A stretch of 64,000 bases of DNA from Sinotaia quadrata (Eukaryota > Mollusca > Gastropoda > Architaenioglossa > Viviparidae): contig CM054182.1 in the NCBI GenBank assembly GCA_028829895.1, positions 85,550,546 to 85,614,545 of the forward strand. The letters run 5' to 3'. Under the pieces are notes generated by a model, which ran no database searches, was not told the origin of the DNA, and saw only the letters and a program-made list of their open reading frames with translations. The position numbers and the translations under genes were made by a program. Shown piece by piece: positions 41,690-53,711 of this stretch. The stretch's first letter is position 1. Every line of letters starts with the position of its first letter.

Positions 41690-44600
41690 ACCACCACCAC
41701 CACCACCACAGTCACCACACCACCCCGCAAAAAAATAAATAAAAACCGTTAAAATTAGTGAGCAATGAAACTAATAAGCAAAAAATCCTTTACAATCTGC
41801 CTATCTTTCTTTTCCTCTGCCTGCCTGTATCTTTCTCTTTATCCATCTATCTCCCTTTGAAATTGTGATTTGGAGCTATTTACATAGCTTTCACATTAAC
41901 TAAGATTTTCTTCCACAACTAATAAAGTAACAAAATAACAGTACCCGAATAATTATCAATCAAATTAAATGACAAATTAACGAATCAGAGACATTCATAC
42001 TTATGTCCCCTTTTTCCATGGTAACATTCAGTTGTTGACAAACGTTTTCACATTCTGGTGGAGGAATAAGCAGCCACGATTTTCGTCCAGAGATCTGCGC
42101 TTGCCAAGAAGGCTTTGTCACAAAGTCTACCTGTGGTATAAAATATTAACATCAAATTATGCATAAACTTACCTGTGGTATAAAATATTAACATCAAATT
42201 ATGCATAAACTTACCTGTGGTATAAAATATCACATCAAATGATACATAAGCCTGCCTACCTGTGGAATAAAATTCTATATCAAATGATACATAGGCCTAC
42301 TTATGGCAGAGTAAATTTACCTATCCCTGTTTCTAAACTTGATTGTTATATAAATTGTTAAATGTTATCATGACTCAAATTTGGGCACTGCTTATGACGA
42401 TATTGTTAAGTGTCAGAGTTGGAGTAAACATCTCAGATAAAGAATATGTTAGAATTTGCTGATGTAATCCAAGCCAGCTCCAAATCGATGAGTACTTTTT
42501 ATTATCCAATGGTTAAGATTTACAAGAATGAGACCAGCCAATGGACTGAAATCAAAGTTTACTTGCTTTGAAATAATTTTATTTTCTAATCACTTTAAAT
42601 TTGTTGTGGCTAAAATTCGGTCATGAAAGGCAGCCATTAGCTTAACAGTGAGTTAACTGATTGAAAAAGAATGGACTTAGGGATATTTCATGCATTTTGA
42701 TATGGATATATTATACTTGCAGATGTATTATGTGAGTAGACTATTATTTCTACAATTGTGAATTATGATGCTTGTATGTGATATGTTAAACAGATGACCA
42801 GATGACATTGGTTCTAGTAAACATATTCATAAATTATTATGTTGTATTATTATGCTGTATGTGCGCATATTGGGCTAATAAATACTGTTGCAGGAAATTA
42901 TAAGTTGAAATTTGAATGTAAGAAAGAATGGAGTTAGAGAGGAATAAACTGGAAATATAACATTTATAACATTGATTATATTTTACAGGGAAGAAGCAGC
43001 CTTTTTGTTCTAGAATCTCTGGAATTTCTAGAATTTCCTGATTTATTGATTTATAAACCACTATGGTAGATTCGAGAAATCTCTACCCAGTGTGTAAGTG
43101 TTAATGTATGATGGCAAGAAATGCTCAACAACATCAAAGAAATTCTGGTATAAGCAAGTTACTGGAAATTGCTACTTTGTCGCTCTGCTTGATGGAACTA
43201 ATACATTGAAGGAATTCCCAGATTAGTCTCAAGAGAACAGTTTCTCATGAAACATTCTACAACATGCTAGTGAAACACATGAAGAACTGACAATTCTGTT
43301 GTGAACAATAAACTTGTGTCTTTGTTATGAAAGTGCATGAAAGACTATTGAGGCATCGCCGTGACAAGTTTATGTACAAATTATTATCGCTTATCTCTCT
43401 ATAACTCCATTTCGGTTCTCTGATAAGAACAAACCTGTGATTTATATTGACACTAATCTGCTGATTTATGTGTTAATATATAAGATTGTATAAGCATTGA
43501 AAGTATTCGAACATGATTCATGGAAATACTGATGTCAAATAATCTTTTCATTGTATTTGTTATAAGCATATCTGATTGTTGAATCAATACTTTTATTGTC
43601 CTTCTTATAAATATTGATAACCATGTGTTGGAGAGATAGTGGGTGGATGGGGGGCTTGCTAAATATAGATTAAAGACTGATTTATCTTCTCCTTTGGTAA
43701 GATGCTTTCTACCTACAGAAATATTGTGTCACAGTAAATGTTGTCTTTAATGTTGTGGAAGAAAGAAAACTTTTACAGCTCCCGCACATCAGTCAAGTGA
43801 GAGAGACGAGTGGTGTCTTCTGGAGAATTATTAATAGCATAAATTAATAATCATAACCAATAGTTAGGGTGACGTTGTGTTTATACCTGCAGTATAAAAT
43901 TTCACATCAAATAATAAATAAGCTTACCTGTAGTATAACATTTCACTTCAAATAATACATAAGCTTACCTGTAGGATAACATTTCACTTCAAATAAATAA
44001 TACATTAGCTTACCTGTAGCATAACGTTTCACATCAAATAATGCATTAGCTTACCTGTAGTATAACATTTCACATCAAATAATACATAATTTCACATCAA
44101 ATAATATATAATTTCGCATCAAACAATACTCAAAATCTTTGAATTTGTGTTCACGTTCTCTGTTTTAATACTTGATATGAATACAAATACGGTTTTATTT
44201 ATTTCACGTTTTATGTTTGGTGTACCATTCACATTGTTATACAAAATATTTCTATATACTTATACTTGGAATACCATTTGGTATCAATATACTTTGTATA
44301 CTTCTAAGGAAGTATAAAATATTTCATAGAAGAATACAATTATTCACATTCATTGTCTTCTTATAAAACTGTATTTCATATACATGCATTTAACTGAAGA
44401 TGTGTTTTAAATGTTACTAATTGAAATTCAGCCATATTTCATTTCTTGGATTAGACATCTGAATGTTATAATGTTCTTTTTTTAAATGCATTTCATGCAC
44501 TTCACTGAAAGATGTATTGCATGAAAACTAGAAATATATATTTCTTATATTTCATAGACAGATACATTTAATTTATTTCATAGATAGGCCTATATTTATA

Positions 44601-47600
44601 TATTTCACATGTTTCATAGAAAGTTAGATTTAATTTATTTCATTGATTTATTTATATATTTCACATATTTCACTGAAAGATACAGTTAATTTATTTCCTA
44701 GATATATCTATATACACGTTTCACTGAAAAATACAATCGGTGGACTTTATAAAAAGATGTTTCTTTGTAGAAGGATGTTTTCCATCTACATCATAGAGTT
44801 ATGTTTTCTAAATACTTTATAGAAATATGTTTTCCATACACAGAAATATATAATTCAAATGTGTATGTACTTGGTATACATCATATAAAGATGTTTAACA
44901 TAATTTCATATAAAGATGTTTTACATAATTTCATATAAAGATGTTTAACATAATTTCATATAAAGATGTTTAACATAATTTCATATAAAGATATTTTACA
45001 TATACACCGCGTAAAGATGTACACTTACAAAAAAAATGTATTTCATGTGCTGTGTTAAAAAAAAAAATCATAATTACAGAAATGCGTCCATATTTTCACT
45101 ATTCATGATACTTCATAGTATATAACTGTGTTCATGTACAAGCTAACAATCTCTATGAACACTTGCAAGACGTCGTTTTTAATGAGGTTCTTGAAAACTG
45201 GAAAATTCTATACAGTCCTAGCACGTGCTCGGAACTGTCAATTATAGGTGTGAGGGTGTGGGTCTGTCTCTTTATGTATGTATGCATGTTTTGGTGTGTA
45301 TGTATATCTGTGTGTGCGTGTGGGTCTGTTTCTCTCTGTATGTATGTATGCATGTCTTGGAATGTATATATGTATGTGCGTGTGGGTCTGTCTCTCTCTG
45401 TATGTATGTATGCATGTCTTGGTATGTATGTGTGTGTGTGTGTGTTCGTGTGCGTGAGCGTGAGCGCGTATGTATAACAAGTATTTATTTGTTAAAGATT
45501 TTTTTTTAAAGATTTTTTGAATGGATATTTAATATTTACTTTCCATGTAAATTTCTATGTTGATCTCCCAGCAAGATTAAAGTACAGACTTAACTGATTA
45601 AATCCGCATCTTACTCTACAAGGGTATGTACCAGCTAACTGTTTAACTAATTAGTCAAGTGTTTATGTCATGTATGTACTAGTAACTGTTTAACTAATTA
45701 GTCAGGTGTTTATGTCGTGTATATAACAGCTAACTGTTTAACTAATTAGTCAATTGTTTATGTCATATATGTACCAGCTAACTGTTTAACTAATTAGTCA
45801 AGTGTTTATGTCATATATGTACCAGCTAACTGTTTAACTAATTAGTCAGGTGTTTATGTCATGTATGTAACAGCTAACTGTTTAACTAATTAGTCAAATG
45901 TTTATGTCATGATTGTCAATTATACAAGACATCCAGCCATTCCTGTGAAGAAATCGACATAAAAACAGCAGGTCAGACTTACATGTATATGGGCCCCTGG
46001 CCCAGATCCGCCCATAAAAATCCAATCAGTATGGACGGAATCTGAATCTTCCGGCAGGAAGTATGGTTTCCGGTAATGCGTGCGCAACTCCTTCTCGGTA
46101 TCGTCATGACAGTTGCTCCTGCAAGCATACATCCATGCAGCAAAAACGTGGGTCTGATGAAACAGTGTGACGCCATTTGCACGCATTTGAAAATAACAAA
46201 TTTAATGAACAGAAACACACCGTTAATGGGCGCTAATTAAAGGATATGATTCCCTCTCACAGTTAATGGGTGCTAATTAAAGGATATGCTTCATTCATGC
46301 AATTAATGGGTGCTAAAAATTAAAAGATATGCTTCATTCATACAGAAGTGAAAGATTTCAGGCATTTATTAGAGAACTACATTATTTTTAATACCTGACG
46401 AATTATATTGCTGTGTAAAGAAGACCACTGAATTAATTACAATGAAAATATCTTGAATGTAATTTTGTCCAGTGGTGAAAACTGACAAATATTCTGACAA
46501 ACCATAAGCCACCTAAGAGCCAATTATACAAATTATGTTGACAAACCAAAAGGCACTTATGAGCTAATTATAGAATATGCTGACAAACCAAAAACCACTT
46601 ATGGGCCTGAGAGGAAGTAAATTTGCCTCACCCTGTTTCTAAACTTAATTGTTATATAAATTGTTAAATTGTCGAAGTAACCCGACCTTGGGTACTACAT
46701 AAGATGGTGTCGTTGTAGGTGTCAGATTGAAGTAAACACTCGAGTTGAGAATGTTCTAGAAATTGTTGATGTAATGCAAATCGGTGAGTAGTTTTTATTA
46801 TCCAATGACTATGATTTACGAAAAAGAGACCAGCCAATGGGCTGATATTAAAAGTTTACCTGCTTTAGGGAGTTCTATTCTCTGATCACTTTGAATTTGG
46901 AGTGGCAAGAAGTTCTGTCCGGAAAGGCGACTGTTAGTTAATAGTGAGTTAACTGACTGGTTGAGAAAAAATGGACTTAGATTTTGCTATTGATATGCTA
47001 TACTTGTGTTTTACTTAGAGATATATTGTGTGAGTGGACTATTATTTCTACAAATGTTTGAACTATTATGCTTATTTGTAGTACGCTAATGCTTCACAGT
47101 GTTTCTAGTGAACCCTCTCATTGATATTCTCTGGGTGGGGGATCCTTCACTACTGGAGATCAGGGTCAAATCTACAAGTTTAAATAATTTATTTTAATTA
47201 TATCCGTTTGTCATACACTGGACTTCAACTGAAAAACATCCGGTCCAGTTTTACCTGTAACTTAATGATTAAACTCACGTGTATGGCCCTTCAGCTTTCA
47301 TAACAGTTCATCTTGTTTTGTTTGAAATTTATATTTTAATATTTATCTATTTATTTAATGTGATTAGGCTAAATTAATAGTCCTATCTCAGGAGAGATTG
47401 GCAACAACAGTTAAAAGGAAAATGGAAATATTTGTAAAGTTAGGGATAGATGAATATTTTATAGAAATAAAGTAACAGGAAGATAGTTATAAAATCAAAC
47501 TGATGCAAACTCATTCTGACAGTTTGATTATTACATACTGTCCACTGTATTTCACAGAGTAAGAATCTCTGTAGATTTTTAAAACTTGCCAGCACTGGTG

Positions 47601-50436
47601 GTTAGGTTGACTGTGACAGCTTTGCAGTTCTCAAAAAGCCTGGTGTATAGGGTGACAATAGAGTGCCGATTCTAAAACATACAACTCTCTTTCTCTAAAT
47701 TTCTAGCAGACACTAAAATAATGACTATTGCACCAGATACATGTCATTCACAGGTAGAAAATAGGAGGGGGTGGACATGTGATAGATATGTGAAAGAAGA
47801 AATAGAAAAGAATGAATTTATATTTATATTTATATGAATGAATGAATGAATTTATATTTATGAATAAATAATATAGTGTGTATGTGTGTGTGTGTGTGTT
47901 GTGAAAATACACAAACGCATACACATCTATGCATATGTTCGATAGTAAGTTCAAACTGACTGACCTTTCTCGTCAAAACATTTTTACCAGTAGGGTTCTG
48001 GGAGAGTTTTCTGAACGATGTTTCTTCAACAATAGCAGGATTGACTTTGATCCTAGAGGCTGATTTTTGATTTTGTTTGCACAAAGACAGTCAGACCCAG
48101 TCACGTGGTCAGTTGGTCTACATATCTGGCAGATTATTACAACTTGACCTACTAGGTCGGCCAAGATTGTATATCACCATCGATCGCCAGGGGTGCAAAG
48201 TCGGTTGGGGGGGAGTGATATATTGGATAATGAGTGTTAATTAATTATGAAGAGAAAATAATCGCTGATCAGTTAGGCAACGTTTGTTAGTCTGCTCGTC
48301 ATTATATTACGTTCAATAATTGTCCCGTTATTAGAACAGATGTTAATATAGTGTTTGAAGCAGTAGACTTGGCTGTTATTAGTATTAATTTCAAATATCT
48401 ACACCCATAGATTTATAATTAATACTAAAACTGGGGCATATACAAACCCCACACGTTGCAAGGTTACTGTAAGGAGCAGTTAATTGTGGCAACTGTCAAA
48501 ATGTTTAAAGTGAATGTTTTTCACTATCCTACCTGGTTCTATACTATTCCGTATCGTAATTTCTCATATATCCCACCCAACACCACAAACACACACATAC
48601 ACACAAACACATCACAATTATGCAAATCATTACTACCAGATCGAACTTTTCGTGGGTTAAACAAACATGAAGTCATTCGATTTCAATGGCTTGATTACAA
48701 AACAAGAATATTTATTAATATAACTAGTCACAATTCAAATTCGCTTCAACGGAATCTACTTGGTCTCGAAGTAGATAATTTAGTCTACGAATAGCACTTT
48801 GAGCCGGATATAACCAGCCCCAATCTGAAATCAGCAACTTGCAGCCGGTCAGATAAATCCGAAAATTTCAATGAGTAAACATTGAGCTCAGGTTGGTGTA
48901 CTCTGTTAACGCCATGAATACGTCACACGTTCCAAATGACGCGCAAATTCTTCAGCACAGACGTGTACTGTGAATGATCTGATAGGGAAATAAATACGCG
49001 AGTAGTCATGTTGCTAGGGAAAACGACGCCATCTTTGTCGCGAGCAACATAAAGACACTGCCAGAAGACATAACAAATACAGCAAGGAAAACTTTTAAAC
49101 ATTACAGAGAAAAACTAATGGAATGACAACAGACATTGTCTTCATATGAAGACAATCCTATTAATGAACGGACTGGCTTGATGGATGGGTGGACGGACAG
49201 CCAGCAAGAGACACAAAGACGGACACTGATAATTTGAGAGACAGAGAAAAATAGATTTAAAAAAATAATAATAACGATTTAGGGAGAGACATCTCGACGG
49301 GCAGACAGCAGGATGGCGATGTGAGTGATATTACTGATGTAGTTGTTCTAGGAGATAAATTAGCTAAAATGCAGGCTTAGCACAATTTGTCATGTAAGCT
49401 AATTGAGCTTTCCTTCAAATATAGCGACAAATTGCATAAAACCTGTATAACCTAGAAACTTCGTTGTAGACAATTTTGAGATGACCCAATATTGTGCATT
49501 AAATTATAACTTAATTTAGTAATTATATCAATCACTAAATATTTAACTATATAAATCATATTTATCAGATTTTTTCAGATTACATAGGTCAGTTTATCTG
49601 TTAGCGACATAAGGGTGTACGAGTATAATGAGATTATTATTTAGTCATCATACAAAAATCATCTGATCCCGTTATTATTTAGGCCAATCTGTCTGTACAA
49701 TAAATAGCAAGCCAGCTACACTTTTTCTGATTTCTCATCATAATTAGGCCAAATTGTCTCTACAATACATGGCAAGCAAGGTACACTTTTTATGATTTCT
49801 CATCATAATTAGGCCAAATTGTCTCTACAAGTCATGGCAAGCAAGGTACACTTTTCTGATTTCCACTTGAAATATAACAACATAAAAATAATGTTGAAAG
49901 AAATGAAGAAAATACAATAAACTAAAAAATAAAATTTCGCATAATGCATATTTCTCTGTGTGTGTGTGTGTGTGTGTTCGAACCCCTGTCCTACCCTACC
50001 ACACACACAGCTTTTCACACGCGAGCACGAAAAAATATGTGCGAGTACGCACACCCACACACAAATACATAGTCACATACACGCTCATATGCACTCAAAC
50101 ACGCCACTCGCCCCATACAAATACACACACACACACACACACATACACACTTTTCACCTGGCACTGAATGTAGACATCGAGATACGAGATACGAGAGTAT
50201 AAACTTGAGAAGACAGCGACGCCTGCACGCCACTTCATGTGGCTGTTCCAGGCAACCGGCTGAATACTCTGGAATTTTTAATGCGGCACATGTGGAGAAT
50301 TTGGGACTGTGTCTCGTGATCAATACATGTATTGTAGGCACACTGCACACTCATGTATTGTTTCATGGGGGTGAAAAATATATACTCTGACCAACTATAA
50401 TGCGCAATATATTTACTCTGACCAACTAGTAATGCG

Positions 50437-50516
<80 letters not shown>

Positions 50517-52948
50517 GCCATGATTGTTGGTTTGTCATAAGATTTTGGAGTGACAGTAACATTTAAGTAGTACCTTACCACCTTCAAAATTAAAAGCAGT
50601 CTTAAACTTGCAGCAACAACTGTATGAGTTAATTTATAACTGAAACAGCATCATAATACCTTAATGTTTTTACAGGCTATTTTAAACAGCATTATTAATA
50701 CCTTAGTGTCTTTAAAAGCGATTGAAACAGCATCATTAATTCCTTAATGTTTTTACAGGCTATTGTACCATTGTCTTTGTTAACGTCACAGACTTAATAC
50801 TTCTGTTTTATTAACATTGCAGGCTATTAATACCTTTGTCTTTGTTAACGGTAGAGGTTGTTAATACTATTATGTCTTTATAAACATTGGCTGTTACATT
50901 CCAGTGTTTGTTTAAAGACCCTGTCTCAGCATGAGGATTTAAAGATTGTTAATTTTTAATGCTACACCTATGCTGATGACAGACTGGTTGACAGACTCAC
51001 CCTTCAGTCTCCTTAAATAATTCTCTGTTTAGATATTAATTACAGTAACAGATGAGTTGGGTTGGATGAGTTGGGCAAGTTATCCTTATAACGCTAAATT
51101 AGGCATACAAACATTCATATTTTGACTCCGCCCCAGCCCAATTCCTTTAGGTCCTCAGTAATAATTTATCAACTTCTGTTATTATGATAACAAAAATATA
51201 AAAATTTAATATTTAACAATTTAACAAAATAGTGAATCCATACATCAATACACTCAATATGAAAGTCATTAGGACTACCTATTCTGTCTATACGGAACCT
51301 AACACAAATTCTGATCGGAGAGCTTGTCAGATGCCCACTTATCTTTCATCAGCAATTATCAGAGAAGTCCCTCAGGCAATTCACACATCAACAGTCCGTC
51401 ATTGAATGTTCTAGCCCACACTTGAATGGTGTACCTCGACATCAGGTCCTCAGCTCAATAGCCATAGAACTCAGCATCAACTGAAATGCTAACCTGAATT
51501 CCAACCAATCTGGAACCAAAGATGGAACCAAAGTGAAAACCAGAAGAAAAACCTACTCTGAAACAATAGCAATTATTTCCATGAGCAATAAACCTATTGT
51601 TTGTTGATCCATATGCAGTGGCAATCAGACAGTTACGTGTCCTGTTACAATTGACCTCAATTCGTATTTTTACAAGGAAGATAAAAATGGTTCAAACACA
51701 ACAAAATATACAAAATCACCCTACAACATTCTTAATAAAATATAGTTAACAAATATTAAGAAATTGATGTCTTACCTTGTCTGAATATTTAGTGAGCTTA
51801 TCTTACAATTCACGGAATGTATCCAGCCAGTGTAAGTCAAGGCAAAGTCTAATCGTGAATAATTTCCCAATTTGGTTTCATGCTATTTATGCACATCTAT
51901 GAATTAATGGTGAGAAATATCGTTAACTCAAGCTTATAGGTGTCAGGTTTGAATAACAAACCCTCCCCCTACAATCATTTGAGTGTAGCATATTTGTCTA
52001 TAGTGACTGACACTGCCTTCAACATGCACCAGACACTCTAATTGCCAGTAATCCACTATGGTCTAACGCATACAATTACATAACTTGGCTGTGATCGCTA
52101 GTGCAAAGAAATGCATAATACAAAGCTGAAAACATCAAAATGGCTTAATACTACAATGAAAATAAATTTTAGATAGGAGGTCAGGCATAATTTGCCCTTG
52201 ACTCCATAACATAGGCTATAATATTATAATGTCTTTATAAACATAGGCTATAATGTTATTATGTCATTATAAACGTTATAATTATTATGGGGTCGAGTTG
52301 CTACAGTTGCAAAATGGAATGCTGTACGTTTCCCTTTCTACATTAGGGAAAGAAGCATTTATAGACAAAATTCAATCATATAGAAAAATAAATGTGTTTT
52401 TTACAAAGAACACTAAATAATATTTCCTTCACATCGAGCAGTGCCAGACAAAGGATTAAACTGACTGATATATGTCTATTTTAATTCAGTGTCCAAGTCA
52501 TTAGATCCCTACATTACACACACTCGATAATTAAAAAGACTTATAGTTATTACATCACTACATTACATACACTCGATAAATAATTAAAAAGATAGTTATT
52601 AAATCACTACATTACATACACTCGATAAATAATTAAAAGACATAGTCATTACATCACTACATTACACACACTCGGTAAATAATTAAAAAGATATATAGCA
52701 AACTATCATGCTCTAGGTCAGTCTAGGGGAATGGTTCCATCTTTCTCAGTTCACGACGCCATGTATGTCAGGATCTTTTCCTCGGCGCCCAAAATGGGTA
52801 AACACCTGCCAGTTGCGTTTAGTAGAAAAACAGTTCTGCTTCCTTCGAAAATTTGGATTGTCCCGCTTCACCCCGATAAATTAATCGATGAGTTAACCAT
52901 GACGCCTCAGGACACCGCAGCGCACTCTATGGAAAACACTCCTCTAGG

Positions 52949-52988
<40 letters not shown>

Positions 52989-53711
52989 GCACGCACATAC
53001 ACACCAACACATTGCTTACCAGCCAATATACCAAGGTTTCTCTCCTGGCTGAAAAGACGCTCTCTCATCAGACATGTTGAACGCTTCCGCAAGGGTAGTG
53101 AACTCTGTTAGGTAAGGGAAGAACTGGCACTCTTCCTCCACAGCCTGCAGGGCGCCTTCCACCTGAGTGTACAGTTGACGAAAATACTGGAAGCTGAAAA
53201 CGGACATGGCCGTCCAGTTAACCGTGGCCTCCTTGACCAGCACCGGGCGTGCTGAGTAAGCGTACTTCATGTAGAATTCCTTGGCTGAAATGTTCCTCTC
53301 CTCTGGAACGTGCGTGAGACCTCTGCATGCGTCGCAGTCCATGAGTGGGTGTGTCATGTGAGACCAAAAGGGATTGAACTCAACAATGCAAGGGGATTCG
53401 CGAATCCACTCGGTAAACAGCTCGCAAGTGGCAAGCGAGAGACCAACTCCTACAGCCCCTATTAGAACGACAAAGTGGACACGATGGACAGGATTTATAA
53501 GAATAGCATGCACGCGTTTTCCTACAGACCGGCTGCGTGTTTTCTTGACGCCCAACGAGTCTTTTTGAGACGCCCCCCGAAAAGTCTCGGCTAGGTCCTT
53601 GTCAGTCAGCCCTCGCTGCAAGGCCTGTGTCCGAAGTTGTATGAACTTCCGGGTCAAGTCTTTGGCATGCTCTCTGCGCAGCGTCTTACTTTTGTCTTTA
53701 AGGCTGCTCAT
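40622..53711 (-). CDS. JmjC/cupin-type Fe(II)/2-oxoglutarate oxygenase, membrane-anchored (copy A)
   Basis: Four exons read downwards: 53711-53020, 46118-45983, 42130-42001, 40707-40622 (1044 nt, 347 residues plus TAA). Phases are 2, 0, 1, and all introns are GT-AG. Residues 1-77 are basic and hydrophilic; 79-95 form one hydrophobic segment (HFVVLIGAVGVGLSLATCEL), suggesting a type II membrane protein with the catalytic part lumenal or extracellular. The C-terminal JmjC fold shows WIFMGGSGPGAHIHVD, AQISGRKSWLLIPPPEC, EKGDIIVVD and WYHSTF...PGEVSISIGSEYD. H276, D278 and H329 form the HxD...H iron site. The family hydroxylates or demethylates proteins; the substrate cannot be deduced here. Whether non-coding 5' exons exist is unknown. 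An AATAAA lies on the - strand at 40300-40295. Confidence 0.9.
40915..41100. repeat. Minisatellite, about 48 bp unit, 4 copies (unit A)
   Basis: Units share AAGTCAATTTAAGTTACGTA. Counterpart at 58290-58480. Confidence 0.88.
41637..41712. repeat. (CA)n(CAC)n microsatellite (unit A)
   Basis: Pure CA then CAC run. The unit B counterpart 59012-59093 has a shorter CA run, a CAC run and an extra CAA run. Confidence 0.95.
42001..42130 (-). CDS. JmjC copy A, exon 3
   Basis: Acceptor ATACCACAG, donor ATAA|gtatga, 130 nt, phase 0 to 1. Begins with V277 and D278, completing the HxD motif, followed by SWQAQISGRKSWLLIPPPEC and EKGDI. Confidence 0.92.
42131..42311. repeat. 40 bp minisatellite, part 1, interrupted by R1
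   Basis: Units share CTTACCTGTGGTATAAAAT, derived from the acceptor end of JmjC intron 2. The array resumes at 43886. Confidence 0.85.
42312..43885 (+). repeat. R1 repeat, near full-length copy inside a minisatellite (unit A)
   Basis: About 1.57 kb from AGTAAATTTACCTATCCCTG to about GTTAGGGTGACGTTGTG, flanked on both sides by the same 40 bp minisatellite. Collinear with the - strand copy at 26577-28125. Confidence 0.85.
43886..44130. repeat. 40 bp minisatellite, part 2
   Basis: Units share AGCTTACCTGTAGTATAAC and TTCACATCAAATAATACATA. Confidence 0.88.
44500..45020. repeat. Degenerate AT-rich tandem region
   Basis: Loose ATTTCAT-type units, ending in a cleaner 25 bp array (TAATTTCATATAAAGATGTT) at 44880-45005. 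Confidence 0.8.
45245..45475. repeat. TG/TGTATG-rich tandem repeat, ~66 bp, 3 copies
   Basis: Units share GTGGGTCTGTCTCTCTCTGT and ATGTATGCATGTCTTGG. Confidence 0.9.
45615..45915. repeat. 46 bp minisatellite, 6 copies (unit A)
   Basis: Units share AGCTAACTGTTTAACTAATT. Unit B has 4 copies at 60063-60260. Lies 70 bp downstream of JmjC exon 2. Confidence 0.95.
45983..46118 (-). CDS. JmjC copy A, exon 2
   Basis: Acceptor TGCTTGCAG, donor CAT|gtaagt, 136 nt. Encodes SNCHDDTEKELRTHYRKPYF and DWIFMGGSGPGAHIH. The last codon is the first iron-binding histidine (H276). Confidence 0.92.
46212..46345. repeat. 40 bp minisatellite, 3 copies (unit A)
   Basis: Units share GTTAATGGGTGCTAATTAAA. Unit B has 5 or more copies at 60567-60775. 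Confidence 0.92.
46612..47112 (+). repeat. R1 repeat, 5' fragment (unit A)
   Basis: AGTAAATTTGCCTCACCCTG through TTTCTAGTGAAC; matches the first third of R1. Duplicated at 61043-61543. Confidence 0.82.
47113..49660. other. JmjC intron 1, unit A part, no recognised gene
   Basis: Single-copy-looking DNA shared with unit B up to 49413. A 112-codon frame at 48456-48794 is interrupted by a stop in unit B and resembles no family known to me, so it is not called. Confidence 0.5.
49665..49855. repeat. Tandem repeat, about 62-68 bp, 3 copies
   Basis: Units share TTAGGCCAAATTGTCTCTAC and GGCAAGCAAGGTACACTTTT. Confidence 0.92.
49958..50150. repeat. CA/TG-rich simple sequence
   Basis: Short (TG)n and (CA)n tracts. 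The following 50160-50400 is a more complex, less AT-rich patch inside JmjC intron 1 with no recognised content. Confidence 0.8.
50437..50513. repeat. (AT)n(AG)n microsatellite
   Basis: About 40 bp AT run joined to about 36 bp AG run. Confidence 0.97.
50600..50910. repeat. Degenerate tandem repeat (TTTTTACAGGCTATT type)
   Basis: Four to five diverged units with ACCTTAATGT and CAGGCTATT phrases. 50911-52490 shows no recognisable content. Confidence 0.7.
52490..52695. repeat. Minisatellite, about 50 bp unit, 4 copies
   Basis: Units share CATCACTACATTACA and CACTCGATAAATAATTAAAA. Confidence 0.93.
52951..53000. repeat. (CA)n microsatellite next to JmjC exon 1 donor
   Basis: Ends about 20 bp from the exon 1 splice donor. 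Confidence 0.95.
53020..53711 (-). CDS. JmjC copy A, exon 1 (cytosolic N-terminus, TM anchor, start of catalytic region)
   Basis: ATG to donor GGCTG|gtaagc (phase 2), 230 codons plus 2 nt. Encodes a basic N-terminus, the membrane segment at residues 79-95, CDACRGLTHVPEERNISAKE, an ARPVLVKEAT strand typical of the JmjC N-lobe, and ends EKPWYIGW across the junction. Third positions are G+C-rich compared with the flanks. Confidence 0.9.

Larger units (their letters stand above)
37735..49413. repeat. Segmental duplication, unit A (direct, at least 11.7 kb)
   Basis: Collinear with 55140-64000 in the same orientation. Both carry the same sequence blocks, minisatellites and JmjC exons 2-4 with a few percent divergence. 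Left homology edge is near 37735/55140. The right edge is not reached, since unit B is still homologous at the last base of the window (matching about 49413). Unit A alone has 42674-45586. Confidence 0.9.

Noticed and set aside
48456..48794. 112-codon open frame shared by both duplication units
   Set aside because: Unit B has a stop (TAG for TGG) and other changes, there is no recognisable domain, and the frame is partly a CACA-rich tract.
50015..50390. Open frames on both strands of a less AT-rich patch in JmjC intron 1
   Set aside because: Not conserved as a unit, no recognised motif, partly CA/TG simple sequence; exons 1 and 2 of the JmjC gene already join in phase without it.
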